Notes: generated by a model from the letters alone, not told the origin. 64,000 bases of DNA from Takakia lepidozioides (GCA_030704615.1 CM060732.1:39041053-39105052); one strand, 5' to 3'; shown: positions 44,014 through 56,842, counted from the stretch's first letter. Program-made: numbers and translations.

Positions 44014-45600
44014 GGATGCACATGAGAACGACTGGAATTGTTTATTTTAGATTCTCTATGTGAGTGGAGAGTTGCAGGCGCTTGGACCTGCACATCCCAG
44101 TATTCCTTAATGATGATTGAAGGCCTCGACGAGGTGGTCCAGCCAAGAGGTTGATGATCTGGAGATGATCTGTTCAGTTCATCTCATGCACAGTAGGGCA
44201 GGGCGATCTCATTCAATGGTCTTGGCTGTGAGGCTACTTGGTGAACAGCTTGGAAGAGGCATCGCAGATCAAAGTCTAGTTTGCAGTGAAGATTAGCAGC
44301 TCAGCTTTTGCTCTATAACTTCTGCGGGCAAACTTTTCCATGGACATCTCTTCATCCCAGAGATAAGGTCAGGACTTGAGTACCTCTAAATACATACACA
44401 CCTCTGGAGATAAACTAAATCCAGAATGACAATCCTCAAATCAAACATCAAGCACATTAGATGATGAAATTGCTGATTTCATGTGTTTGAAAGTGACAAA
44501 TTTGGTTGAAAGAGCTTTACTGGTACGAGTAGCCTGCTCGTGTTTTCAATCTAGTTATGACTACTCACCTTCTTCAAAAAAGCAGCCTTTGGCTGAGTAT
44601 ATATTTCAGTTCAGGGCATACGTCTAAGAAGGGAATTTTTTTCTCACAGAAGTTTTGTTCTGGTCTTGTCTTTTACCCAAAATGTTCATTTCAACTCAAC
44701 AGGGGTCGTGAAGTAGATTGGAGAGGCAGGTCATCCCCAAGGGTAAGTTGCTTTAAACTACTATGGCTACTGTTCTATTCACTTGTTAATTTTAATATAG
44801 TCATTATAAGCTAGTGCAAAGTCCATTGCATTCTTGGTCAAAAGGCAAGTATGACTTGTGACAATTGTGAGAGAGCTCCAGGCAAGTCAGTGGTCTCCAC
44901 GTTGCCAAGGATCCTACAAGTCCTGACATTGCAAAGCCCATTGGCACTTGCTTGAAAACGACAAGTATGACCTTGACAATGGGGACAATGGTGACCTCCT
45001 TCAGTGGGCATAGGTGAGCATATAAGCTCTAACAATAGTAGGAAATATGTCCGCGTTTGTGCTTCTGTTGATGATGCGTTGCATTGGGCTGCGGATCTGC
45101 TTGAGAAGACCTTAGTACAACACGCACCGAAGTTCAGAGGGCAGGGCAGGGGCCGAGACCGACCCATCTGAGCAAGTGTTTTCTGGGTTAGAGGAAAGAG
45201 GTAGCTAAGAGCTTGGGCATCTGCATGGTGAAATTGTTCAGCAATATCACAGCACAATAATGTGAACAGGAGTGATGCAGTCCCCATGCTCAGAAGAGGC
45301 ACCCCAGCATGTGGCAGGGCTTGGAAGGTCGCAAGTGTGTGGACACCTCTTTCGGATATGACATGGCCATTCTATTTTGCACAGTGGGCAAGTGAAATCA
45401 ATAGTGATGAAGTGAAAGCCTGAATGCCTACATATCTTAGGTGAGGTAACCACTTTCTCCCAAGACGCTTTGCTCCAGGCAATGCATACCACCAATGCAC
45501 GGGTGTTGGGTTTCAAGTCCTGAGTCAGACCCACTTGTTTGTAGTGCGTCCAATTGGGGCCAAGGGTCTGATCCTTGACATGATTAACATCTCCACACGG
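44014..45600. other. 3' flank of GH105, no gene recognised
   Basis: There are only short frames. The minus-strand frames around 44838-45819 look Cys/His-rich by composition but match nothing I know. Confidence 0.45.
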
Positions 45601-45605
45601 CGTCT

Positions 45606-46250
45606 GGTGGAGTGGAAAGAGTCCGATTGAATGGAGGGCCTCCAGGGACGTTATGCAACTCGTGGGGATGTGAGGACAGTGTTCCGGGAAGAACGATTGA
45701 AAGAGGAAAGCAACATTTCCAAGGACATGATATGGAGCAACGAGGCTTTCGCTGTAATCCGGTACGTGCGTTCGTCTCTTGCAAGAATACGCCCGCACGA
45801 AGGCCCTCGCAGATGGCAAAGGTGTTCATGCCCAGTACATCATCAAAAGCCGATTTCAGCCAGATATCTTCCTTGGAAGCACCCTCGTCAACACGTATTT
45901 GACGTGCGGGAGTTATATTGTTAGCGAGTGCCAAGTGTTTGACAATATGCCCAAACTGAAGGTGATCTCATGGACTGCCATGATTCCGGGCTCTGCTCAG
46001 CAAGGGCAAAAATGAAGAGGCGTTTGACCTCTTTCAGCAAATGCAACGAGAAGGCGTGCTCAAAGCCTGACAAAGTCACTTTCATTATCGTCCTCAACGC
46101 ATGCGCTAGAGTAGCAACTCTGGAGGAGGACAAACGGGTGCATGCCCAAGTTACTGAGCTGGATTTGCGTTAGATGTCTCGTGGGTAATACCTTGTTGAC
46201 ATATATGCCAAGTGTGGTAGTGATCAGCAGCACTTTATTTGAGGGGAACC
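45606..46250 (+). pseudogene. PLS-type pentatricopeptide repeat (PPR) gene remnant
   Basis: Recognisable PPR text occurs in three frames: GKGVHAQYIIKSRFQPDIFL, VFDNMPKLKVISWTAMIPG, EEAFDLFQQMQREGV, KPDKVTFIIVLNACARVATL, and VDIYAKCGS near 46196-46222. At least two frameshifts and stops break it. PLS PPR proteins bind organelle RNA and act in editing. This piece is non-functional and lacks E/DYW domains. Confidence 0.85.
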
Positions 46251-46536
46251 TTCATAGGCCTACGACATTACACACTGAAATGGTGATCAAACGCCAGAGA
46301 CTGGCCCTAATAAGGAAGAAAAACCATACAAGGCAAAGGAGGCCCATAGAATACTACCAAGGACAAAGCCGTGGTGAGAACATTAGAGAAACTGAGCAGC
46401 TGGTAGAAGTTGTCCTTGTCGGCCGTCTCCAGAGGAAAATGCACACTGTACATTACAAGCTCCCAATACCTTTTGTAATCGATCCCAATGCCCTCTCATG
46501 CGCTCGAGATCCTTGTGTCAAAAGAGGTTGTTTTGT

Positions 46537-47118
46537 CTAAGAGATAATCTGGATGGCAGCATTTGAGCCCAGAATAATCTCGGTGGCGTTAACCGCTCCA
46601 TCCAACTGAGCTGTCGATGAGTGGTCAATTACTTGCATAAGTTCCCGCTTAGACATATTATCGAGGTGCAAAGAGTACAATTCCATATTCTTGAAAGCAA
46701 TGTACAGCGAGATTGTTAGTCCCACACAGAGCATGGCCGCTGTGATTGCGAGGCGGTACTGTTCTGGTGCTGGCACGATTGCCAAACCGGCACTTACGAA
46801 TCCTAATGCACACCACAAAAGCGAGAAGTACACCAACGATCGGATCAGCAGCCGGGGTCTGAGAAGGCTTGAAGGCATCAACTCCTGTGGAGGGAACCCA
46901 ACAGCATGTATACACAACGCAAGACCCCAAACTGAGGAGCTGAAGGAAATGAAAACGTAGAGAAGAAAGCAAATAAGTTGCGGGCTTGTAGTCCGAGCGA
47001 AGCCTTGTGAGTCGAATGAGCCTGGTGGCTGAAGAAAGCCAGAGAATGAGACACCGATCAGCATCGCCAGAGCTGCACCATACATGCCCAGTTCGAATGC
47101 TTCTCCATTCTGACTCAT
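46537..47118 (-). CDS. Four-helix membrane protein, possibly PGG-like
   Basis: This is an open frame of 193 codons from ATG 47118 (MSQNGEAFELGMYG). Four hydrophobic segments are visible near residues 14-30, 45-70, 90-115 and 120-145, followed by a polar C-terminal tail. A loop FSGFLQPPGSFDSQG after the first segment resembles the PPGG loop of the plant PGG domain, usually found at the end of ankyrin proteins; no ankyrin repeats are present here. It lies tail-to-tail with the PPR remnant and inside the inverted-repeat segment. Function is unknown. Confidence 0.6.
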   Translation of the reverse strand: MSQNGEAFELGMYGAALAMLIGVSFSGFLQPPGSFDSQGFARTTSPQLICFLLYVFISFSSSVWGLALCIHAVGFPPQELMPSSLLRPRLLIRSLVYFSLLWCALGFVSAGLAIVPAPEQYRLAITAAMLCVGLTISLYIAFKNMELYSLHLDNMSKRELMQVIDHSSTAQLDGAVNATEIILGSNAAIQIIS

Positions 47119-47719
47119 TGTGAGGACCCCCAACACTCCGTGCTCAATCCCACTCAGTCCAGAGTCTCAACTCTCAACTCACTCTCTCCCCCCCAGGTAC
47201 AACCCACCACTGATACTGCTTCTGTTGTTGTGGTGGCCGACCTCCACTGCGCACAGATCTTAATGTGTGCAGCTTGTAAGCTGCTCTGAGAATACCACAA
47301 GAGCGAGTTGTATTTGAAGTCAATTTCAAGGAGCTTTGTGGGCCACCCTCATTTCGTAAAGGATTTTGGGGGGCAGATTCTCCCTTTTTTGAGGCAAATT
47401 AAAATGCAGAAGATCGACGCTCCACGGCGCTGGCGCATTCTGTAAGGGGGGGGTGACTGAGCAGCAGCAGCTCGGCTTCACCTTTCGTAAAAGACGAAGC
47501 TGTCCGTTTTCGATGTTTAAAAGTTGAATCCGGAACCGGACCCGTCTCGCTTGGTTTGCGATTTCTTTTGTCCGGGCCATGATCTGCATGGCAGGCAGCA
47601 GCATTCTTGCGCTTTAATTAGAGGGGGGAGGGTGGGGCCCTCGATCTCCACTCTCCCTAGCGGCTGATTGTTGGCATTGATCTGCTGTGTTGCACTAGTT
47701 GCACTGATCTAGGGGGAGT
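47119..47719. other. Upstream region of the membrane-protein gene
   Basis: No gene is seen. It is presumed to contain the promoter of the leftward gene. Confidence 0.4.
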
Positions 47720-47952
47720 GACTGCACGTTTCTCCTCTGCGTTGCCACTAGGGATTGTCACGTCATTGTAGCTCGCTGCAAGTTTGAAAATCGTCTGCCC
47801 AAAATAGATCCATAAAGAATGGGGGGACAGATTCCATAGTCTGGGAATACAGCCCCCGTCCCGGGACAAAAACCTGTAATCACGTGCGAGGGAAAATTCC
47901 TGTCAGGGAAGCCCTAATTTTAACAAAGCCAAAAAATCTGAAGGTTTTTACG
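47720..47952 (-). repeat. Right arm of long inverted repeat around the GH105 locus
   Basis: This is the reverse complement of 42132-42356, ending GGTTTTTACG. A CTAATTTTAACAAAGCC-type insertion of about 15 bp distinguishes it. No obvious target duplication flanks the pair. Confidence 0.85.
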
Positions 47953-48365
47953 CAATCCTAATGGGCAGTTTGACTGCCATAATCGGCTGTTTGACTTTTA
48001 GTGGCTCATTATGGCCTGCAGCCAATCAGGGCCTCGCAGAATCTGCCCCCGAAATTCCTTTAGGCCAGGGAAGGCCCCCCTAGGGTGAGTCACTAGGGCG
48101 AGGCCGATAGTACGTTGAAGGCAGGTGTAGCATATTCTGCCACTTTTGAGACTGATTCTCAGACCGAATTGGCAGTGGCACAGAGGACGGCAGAGAGCCC
48201 GCCCGCCCGTACACATTCCCACCCTTTGTGGCTCGCCCCGTTTATATCCTCTCAGGGCCCTGAATCTGGGCAATCGGTATGGATAATTGACCCGCAATCA
48301 TATTGCACCAGGTGGCGGCGAGAGTACGCTACACCTGATTTTAGAGGGTCGTGTTTGGCCGACTC
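47953..48365. other. Spacer between inverted-repeat segment and large MULE
   Basis: No gene is seen. A short inverted pair AGGTGTAGCATATTC (48124) and GAGTACGCTACACCT (48326) bounds about 200 bp and may be a foldback remnant. Confidence 0.4.
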
Positions 48366-49042
48366 GCCTCAGAATTTTGTGGGCCTCGTCGTTATGAGGC
48401 CACACGCTGCAGAGGGGACAGCCCCTCCCAGCGTCCGGGAAATAATTTCAGTTGAACCAGCCAATGGCCCCTCATTCTGAGAACCAACCGGCTAAGTGGG
48501 TTGGGGAGTCTGGTTGCTTCCCCTTAATGGTAACTGCAATAGTCAATTTCCTATGTGAACATACTCGGTAAATTTTCGAAGGTTTCAATTTTCACTCCGA
48601 AATCCTCAGAATCAGTCGGCTAGCATGTAACTAGCTGCCGGTTCTCCCCCTTGGTTGGCCCCTCCTATCACGGCCCGCACGCTTGGGCCCTTGACCTGCA
48701 GCCCCTGCCCGCCCCTAACCTCCTGCCCTAACCCCCAACTAACCTAACCTAACCCCAATCTGACCTGACCCTCAACCCTAACCTGACCCAACCCTTAACC
48801 CTCACCCTAACCCGACCTTAATCTAACCCTCAACCCAACCCATAGTCCATTTTTGAACCAGGGCTAGTTATCGTCTCTCTCTCTCGATCAACGTAGGCCT
48901 TGTGGACCGGCTTTGCTATCGAGTTTCAATAGCTTTCTCTTTCATGCATCATCATCATCAGCTTCTATTAGTTCACATGAGGAAAGGAGGAGGAAAGGAG
49001 AAGGTGGAAGAGGAGGTGCAAAGAAGAACCACAAATACAAGG
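48366..49042 (+). repeat. Left terminal inverted repeat of MULE, with telomere-like tract
   Basis: It contains a degenerate CCCTAACC / CCTAACCTAACC tract at about 48710-48845, then GTCCATTTTT, then a conserved inner end ACCACAAATACAAGG. About 240 bp (48430-48660) is absent from the right copy. Confidence 0.85.
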
Positions 49043-49479
49043 TTTTTCTTTTGTGTTGATAATTACTTGTAGATAGTGTGTTGACAACTTCTTGTAGATA
49101 GTCATTTTCATTCAATTTTAGGTTGGATCTTTGTTTCTCTTTCTCGCTTCTCACTCTCGTTCTCACTCTCACTCTTATTCATTTTCATAGTACAACCTAG
49201 ATAGACATTTCATTTCAAGTTTACATTAATTTAAATTCTCTTTTGTCTCTTTTTCTATGGTTTTTCTTTTTATCTCCATCTCTCTCGCTCTCCATCTCTT
49301 TCTTTCTTTCTCTCTCTCTTTCACACAATAGCATTAGGAGGATTTTATAGATTTGTTACTAATCTAGCTTCCATAATATGATTTCTTCTCAATTTTTAGA
49401 ATAAACACGGCAATAAAAGGCATGGACTACGAGCCTCTGAGCTCCAGTAAGCTCTAAATATCTTTCATTGCATTGAGGA

Positions 49480-51790
49480 TGTAGTTGCGGAATCTGGCAG
49501 AACGATTTGAAGTACAAAATCCTACTTCTAAAATGTTTAGGTTTGGGGATTTGAAATGGATTCCACAAACACGGTGGGGAGGTGGAAAGAATGTGAACTG
49601 TATTATTGCGTATATTCCATGGGACCGCGTGGAGGATTTTACTGAAGGAGAGAAACAACACCCACATGCCCCCTACAAATTTCACACTTTACAAGAGTCG
49701 GAAAGGAGATCCAAATCTGTCAGTTCCCAATGACGACAGTTTCATTACCCACAAATGGTATGTTACTTAATCTTATGTATTTGAGTGTTTTTTTCTATGA
49801 TGCATTGTTTGTACCTTATCTTTTATCTAGTACCATAATGGAAATTAGTTGAATAATAAGTGGATGATCAAACTATAGGTACCAATGTGTGTGGGGCACA
49901 CGACATTACCATCAAAAGCCATTGTCACCCAAAATTCCAAATCGCAAGAAACGAAGAGACAAAAGTGCGCTTGGCGAAACATCTAATCGCGTTCTCTCTA
50001 CAAGTTCTCAGTCAAACAACTATTCTTGTATCCATCAATTGCGGAGGTGACATTTTATCATTGGGACCATATAGTTGCGGAAGGCAATCCTAGCCATGGG
50101 GTTTTGGATCATCGGTCAGTTAACCGACCATCTCAATTCGCTTCATTCATTTCAGAGGATCTAAAGCAATGGATAAAGACAAGGCTTGATTGTGGTGATA
50201 CCCCTCGGCATATCTTCAATGAGCACAAAAAACGATGGTCTGAGAAGAAAGAGGTGGGTGGTCTAATAATCAGAGACGACTTCCTCAAAATGTATGATGT
50301 TCTAAACATTGCAAGGATACGGACAACTGAGACTTACAAGCGTCAAGATGATCCAGCACAAAGTGTGCACATGTAGGTATTGGAATTTTCTTCACTATGT
50401 ATTTTTTTACGAACAACAGCCTCAAGTGGGAGGATTACCGTTCACACTCGGAATACAAACAAGCTACCAAAAACATAAAATGTTGGAGTGGGGACATGAA
50501 TGATTGGTTTCGTGCGATGCCACATTTGGCACAAATAATCAAAAGTTCCAATTGTTCACTCTGTTGGTATTTGATAAACATTTCAATGGTGTGCCTGTAG
50601 CATGGATAGTCACAAGCAGAGGACAAGCAAATGATCTTGTGCAGTGGATGACAGCACTTTAGGCTTACATAAAAGATTCTGATCCACATTGGTTACCTTC
50701 ATCTTTCATTGTTGATGACACAGATGCAGAGATCAATGCTATAAGGTATATTTAATTCTCTTACTTGCTCTTACAATTTGTTTTCAACATGTTTATTGTG
50801 CATGTTCACATGTTGTGGTTTGTACTTAGAGTGAAATGATGAATATTAATTTTGTTAAGATTTTTTGATGATTGCAGGAAAATGTGGGGGCCATCTATGC
50901 CCATTTTTCTCTGTTTGTGGCATGTTCAGAAGACATGGATGAAGAATGCTTGTAGTAAGGTGGGAAATATTGTTGTCCGCAGTGCACTATTGGAGGGTCT
51001 TCGTCACATTATGTATATGTCATCCTTGTCAAACGGAAGTCCCAAAGACATCGAGATCAGAGCAACTAACAGTGTGAATGCATTATTCATGAAGTACCCT
51101 ACCGAGAGGGTTTTCGAGCAACATTTCCGTAGGGAATGGCGTTCCAAAACAAAAATGTGGGTGACCAGTATTCGAAAAGGTCCACATGCTGGTTAAGAAA
51201 CCAATGCAGCCATTGAGGCTTTACCATGGTAATTTAAAGTCTCGACTATCTGAGTCGAAAAAAACTATGAAGGGCATGAGAGTGGATTGGCTTATATACG
51301 AATCGGTGGGCGATGTTGCAAGACATTATTTATACATGGACCACATGAAGACCAATGGGTTTGTGACTAATTCCAAAGCAGAATTGTTGATTGAAAGTTC
51401 CGTTGTGAGAGCAAGCAATATACTTGACTCCGATGTTGTGTATTCCATCAAGGGATGGAGAGCCTTTTCACGTACGAAGCACTCAACATCCTTTCACAAA
51501 GTTCCATCAAGTATATAATCCCATAGGTGAATGGGCATGTTGCACATGCGATTGGGCATTGCGGGGCAACTTGTGTAAACACCAAATTAAGGTTATACAA
51601 CTGATAAAAAACATCCTTGGTACTCAATTTGTGCAAATTTGTGGTGCCGAGTTGGGAGCTACTTGGAGCGGTCTTCATGCCTTATTTGAAGACACCAACA
51701 ACTCACACCACACAGAACTCATGCTGGAAGATGGGTTGCATCAAGGTAAACACCCATTCCTTATTTATGTACATCTTATATTTTTGTAAG

Positions 51791-51832
<42 letters not shown>

Positions 51833-52260
51833 ATCTACATCTATAATGAAACAACTATAAGCAAAGTGTATTTCTTATAATATATCCATGTGGGTTAATA
51901 TAATGTTATTTTCGTTTGTTATGGCATACAGACGAAGCTTCCCCAATTGACAACCTACCTTCCTGTCAAAACACTTGTGATACTCTGAAGTCTGATATGC
52001 GATCTATTGCCAAAACAATGGAAGACGTCATTCATACTATGGAAGGGGCTAGTCCACAATTGGTTGGTCATACTCTGGCTATGGTGTAAGCAGTGTATGG
52101 TAAGTGCGATCGCTGAAGAGTTTAGCAGAAGAAGACATGATGCATCCTTCTCAAGCCTTTCAAAAAATCGACGATAATGGTGACAACTCCATTCGCCGAA
52201 AGAAAGATTTCTTGGAACGTAGTAAAGGTTGGAAGCGCACGAAAACATCCGGAAATGACA
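49480..52260 (+). pseudogene. MULE transposase with SWIM zinc finger, broken
   Basis: Pieces in changing frames cover a MULE transposase. FTLGIQTSYQKHKMLEWGHE (50441-50500) is followed by DATFGTN (first catalytic Asp) and LFTLLVFDKHFNGVPVAWI. FIVDDTDAEINAI (second Asp, before 50745), FLCLWHVQKTW (50910-50940), AIEAYHGNLKSRL (catalytic Glu region, about 51212-51250) and a SWIM finger CCTCDWALRGNLCKH (51540-51585) come next. Introns and stops (for example TAG within the exon near 50660) separate pieces. This transposase would cut at the terminal repeats. It is not functional as it stands. Confidence 0.85.
51789..51830. repeat. TA microsatellite
   Basis: A run of about 20 TA units lies inside a transposase intron. 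Confidence 0.95.
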
Positions 52261-52479
52261 CTATGCATGTTAGTCTAGCCCATAGTTCATGAAAACATTG
52301 AGCAACGAAGAATGTCTATATGGATTTCCTGCTATATTATAAAATGTGAAGCCCCGAGGTCGCTTTTTTGTTGATGCCAATAAACAAACACTAAATTATA
52401 CTTCGGTCAAGCTTCAAAACCCATAAACTTCATGGAAAATGGTTGATTTCTTGACAATATCTTGAATCTCATACTACCT

Positions 52480-54320
52480 ACGTGAAGGTAATTCTTCAAA
52501 GATAGTTTGGCATTAAGCAATAGTGAGTGTTGTTGGAAATAGGGCACTACCCACATGCAGGTAGGCCCAAAGTTCTGGAAAATTGGGGGGTGTCAAACTA
52601 CCTACGTGTGGGTAGCCCAGAAAAGACCTCTCTAAGTTGTTGGAAATAAGGCACTACCCACGTGCAAGTAGTCCCAAAGTCTCTGGAATATTTACCTATT
52701 CCTGACTACCTTTGTGTAGGTAATTCAGAAAAGACCCTTTCTAAGTTGGAAATAAGGTCAGTACCCACTTGTAGGTAGTCCGAAAGCCTTTGGTACATTT
52801 AGGTGTGCCCAAGTACCTACGTGTAGGTAGTCAAGAAAAGACCTCTCAAATTTCTTGAAAATAAAGTCAGTACATACCTAGTAGTCGGAAATGACCACCC
52901 TAACAACTCGCCAGTCCCTACCCACTACCTGCACGTGAGTAGTGACATTTCCAACAACTTACGGAAGGCCATTCTCAGACTACGTGAAGGTAGATTTTCA
53001 AAGGATTTTTAAAGTAAACGTAGTTCCAACATTGTTAAATACATTGCAAGTTCGGGACTACCTGCACAAGGGTAGTGCGTTTATTTCCAACTTAGGAGAG
53101 GGTCTTTTTTCGGACTACCTGCACGTAGGTAGTTGCGTGGGTAGTGCCTTTATTTGCAACTTATGGGAAGAGTACTTTTTTCCGACTACCTGCACGTAGG
53201 TAGTTTGGTGTACAATTTTTTTCCCTACCTGCACATGGGTAGTGCCTTCATTTCCAACTTAGGGGAGAGTTCTTTTAAGGACTACCTGCACTTAGGTAGT
53301 TTGGTATACAAAATTTTTCTAACAAGTTGGGGACTACCTACACGTGGGTAGTGCCTTCATTTCCAACGTAGGGGAGAGTTCTTTTTCGGCCTACCTGCAC
53401 GTAGGTAGTTTGGTGTACTAAAATTTCCAGCAAGTTGGGGACTACCTGCATGTGGGTAGTGCCTTCATTTCCAACTTAGGGGAGAGTTCTTTTTCGGACT
53501 ACCTGCACCTAGGTAGTTTGGTGTACTAAAATTTTCCAGCAAGTTGGGGACTACTTGCACGTGGGTAGTGCCTTCATTTCGAACTTAGGGGAGAGTTCTT
53601 TTTAAGGACTACCTGCACATAGGTAGTTTAGTGTAGAAATTTTTTCCAGCAAGTTCGGGACTACCTGCACGTGGGTAGTGTCTTCATTTTGAACTTAGGG
53701 GAGACTTTTTTTTAAGGACTACCTGCACATAGGTAGTTTGGGGTAGTCATTTTTTCCAGCAAGTTCGGGACTACCTGCACGTGGATAGCGCCTTGATTTC
53801 CAACTTAGGAGAGGGGACTTTTTAAGGACTACCTGCACGTAGGTAGTTTGGGGTAGTCAAGTTTTCCAGCAAGTTCGGGACTACCTGCACGTGGGTAGTG
53901 CCTTGATTTCCAACTTAGGAGATGGGACTTTTTAAGGACTGCCTGCACGTAGGTAGTTTGGGGTAGTCAAGTTTTCCAGCAAGTTCGGGACTACCTGCAC
54001 GTGGGTAGTGCCTTTATTTCCAACTTAGGAGAGGGGACTTTTTCTGGACTACCAGCACGTAGGTAGTTTGGGGTAGTCAAGTTTTCCAGCAAGTTGGGAA
54101 CTACCTGCATGTGGGTAGTGCCTTTATTTCCAACTTAGGAGAGGGGACTTTTTCTGGACTACCAGCACATAGGTAGTTTGGGGTAGTCAAGTTTTCCAGC
54201 AAGTTGGGGACTACCTGCACGTGGGTAGTGCCTTTATTTCCAACTAAGAGAGGTCTTTTTCGGACTACCTACACGTAGGTAGTTTGGTATAGATCATTCA
54301 GGGACTACTCACACTAGCTA
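52480..54320. repeat. 110-bp tandem array with paired hairpins inside MULE
   Basis: From about 53050 to 54270 the unit repeats about 11 times with a 109-110 bp period (CTACC starts at 53551, 53661, 53771, 53881, 53991, 54101 and 54211). Each unit has two near-palindromes, ACTACCTGCACGTGGGTAGT-like and ACTACCTGCACGTAGGTAGT-like, separated by AT/GA-rich text. The part at 52480-53050 holds the same motifs in less regular order. It lies between the 3' ends of the two MULE genes. Confidence 0.9.
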
Positions 54321-54653
54321 GTTTGGTATAGCTCAATAATCTTAAATCTTTGTAATGACTAGGTAGTGATATAATTTCCAATGACTTGAGTCTTGAGGAA
54401 GGTAGTTTCATAAAAGAAATGATAAATGGGTAATGGACCGAATGTGATACCCTTCATGACGACCATGTAGGTACTCTTGTGAAGCCCCATAAACCAGAAG
54501 ACAGAGTGTGCATTAATGAGTGGGCTATGATGCATGTAGGTAGTATTGAGTGAATGTCCAACTATCTTTCTGAATGGGTCAATACACAAGAAAAAATTGA
54601 AATGTCTTGGAATTTTTATACATGTAACGTATCGGTACAACTGCCTTGCACAT

Positions 54654-56270
54654 TTATCCCCTAGTTCTCCTAGTAAGAAGGCGAGCCCCTATGCCATCAC
54701 CCATGTTCGCAAAATATTGAGATTCAGAAGTAAATCCCATCGATTCGAGTTGTTCACAAGTGGGTGTTACTCCCGTATGAGGTCGTGTACTTAGTGAGGT
54801 GACACGAGCATGGGCACGATCACGTCCACGACCTCGACCTCGACCTCGACTAGTAGAAGCAATATGATCTTCCACTATTTGGACTGCACCATCCTCATGG
54901 GCGGTTTCATGTTCCTCAGAATAACAACTGAGAATGTCCACAGGAGAATTCTCATAGATGGAAGGAGTTGGAATAACCTCACTTTCGTCCACGTTCTTCT
55001 CCAACTGTGAGACGGAGTCAATTGTAGAAACTTGGACATCGACCATCATTTCTTGGCTTTGTGAGGCTGAACCGTGCTCATGAATAGGAGACGATGCAGG
55101 ATTTTCCTCATTATAGACAACAAGACCCGTTGAAGTGGATGGGAGATTGCCTGTACATTCATCCCGTGTATCTGAAGCATATCAATCGTGAGGACATGAC
55201 CATCACTTGTCTTATCTGGACTCCTCTCCGGACAAATAAATAGATCCACATCTTCACCATTCGGACCACATCCACCATGGACATGCGTTGCATGTGAACA
55301 AGTCAATGAATGCAAACCTTCATCATTCGGATCGTCATATCCATCATCGTGCACCTCATTGTCGGAAATCTCTTCACTTGAGTCAGATACAGGCAATCCA
55401 TGTTTGAGCCTGTATGTCCTTGTTGCCACATTACTTTGTTCCACGCGCATGTTCTCCTTCAGTTTCCAAGTCGCCATGGCTTTCGACACATAAGAAGCCA
55501 TGAAGTCGTCCTTGCTTTGTTCCCATCTACAAGAAACATGTGTACATTTGTGACTTTGAAGCAAACAAAGAAACATATACATACAAACAAGACGCCAAAC
55601 ATATACAATCAATTAAATCAAACAAAAACATACTCGTACCTCCAACGCACACTTTGTTGATCATGATACTCCAAAGCCAAATCCAGTTGCTGAATGCGAG
55701 TCTCCAAACCACTGTCCCACCCACTCTTTGTCCATGTTTTCCTCATGTCTGCCTGTTCAGCTTTGGAGTAGTTGTTGGTTTTCAATTTCTTGAAAAGACC
55801 CAACACATACTCCCGGGTGTTGTGGTCATTTAATTTGCGGAGATCTCGCAACTCTCCATCTCCCCAACAGTTGATACATGTAGCAGCATACATGTCCACG
55901 TCCAAAACCTCCGCAAGTAACGGTTTACGGATCCACTCAGGCATAGGGGCCCAAACCTGTGGTTTCTTTGTCATACAGTTCTTTGCCGCAATTTTGTATC
56001 TATGTCGTGCCTTACTTTGGGCATTGGCCAACCGTTTGTGAGGATTAGAGAAAGTGCGCTTGCGCTTTCATATGGTCTATTCATTCGAATCTGTGGCCTT
56101 CCAGATTTGCCAGTTGCCATTACCAACCCATGACCCTCCCTCATCATATGCATATTAAGCCCCGCTTTCCTACTATACCCCACTTTTGGGCCTTTCTGGC
56201 ATAATAGACACTTGTAGAATCCGGATGAGACGTCTTGTTCATAGTGCACGCCTTCTGTTGTCGTGTTCAT
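54654..56270 (-). pseudogene. MULE accessory gene: zinc-finger and RG-repeat protein
   Basis: Minus-strand reading pieces are 56270-55971 (CLLCQKGP then HMMREGHG, a C-X2-C...H-X5-H finger), 56031-55618 (basic region with a conserved block RKPLLAEVLDVDMYAA), 55612-55046 (acidic) and 55049-54654 with RGRGRGRGRDRAHARV. Candidate introns lie between them. It converges on the transposase gene, like the second gene of MuDR. I do not recognise it further. A frame break at about 55050 may be an intron or damage. Confidence 0.6.
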
Positions 56271-56710
56271 TCTAGAAATTGAAAAGAAGACATAACAATT
56301 ATACTAATCACAAGCCCATAAGCTATATCTTAGAGATGATCATTCTAAACCCATATTTATCATAAGCCAAGGGAGGGTCAGGACCCCACAACACCTTTTA
56401 AAAGGGAAGAATCGGTAGCCATCATTTCACTCTCTTATAGATGACAGAATGAGAAGTAACACAAGTTAAAGCCTTGAGTTGGTACCCTCACTAGATGGTC
56501 ATCTTCTAGATAGTTTGTCCATCTGTATCTACTTAGAGAAGCTTCATGCCGTGATTAGGACATAGGTTCCACTAGAAGGCTCCACTTGAATTTGTCGAAG
56601 AATTCCAGCCCTTGCTTTCCTAGGATTAAGGACCTACTCTAAAATGTGTGAGAGAAAGAGAAAGAGAGAAAGAGAGATTCAATTTAAAGTTGAATTAAAA
56701 TGAATGAGTA

Positions 56711-56716
<6 letters not shown>

Positions 56717-56748
<32 letters not shown>

Positions 56749-56775
56749 TGTGTGTGTGTGTGTGTGTGCATGTGT
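56717..56775. repeat. GA/GT microsatellite
   Basis: Runs of GA then GT units lie inside the inner side of the right MULE end. Confidence 0.95.
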
Positions 56776-56842
56776 GAGAGAGAAAGAGAGTATTTACAAG
56801 TAGGTAGTCAACAAAAACAAAAACAAAAAGATCATGAAATCA

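Noticed and set aside
44838..45819. Minus-strand Cys/His-containing frames read as zinc-finger proteins
   Set aside because: Cys and His are scattered without a finger spacing, and the overlapping plus strand includes the PPR remnant.
48710..48845. True telomere or interstitial telomere from chromosome fusion
   Set aside because: The CCCTAA units are irregular, are present as mirror copies at both ends of one MULE, and belong to its terminal inverted repeat.
53050..54270. CRISPR array or centromeric satellite
   Set aside because: The 110-bp units are contiguous without spacers, are limited to one transposon interior, and share motifs with its small derivative.
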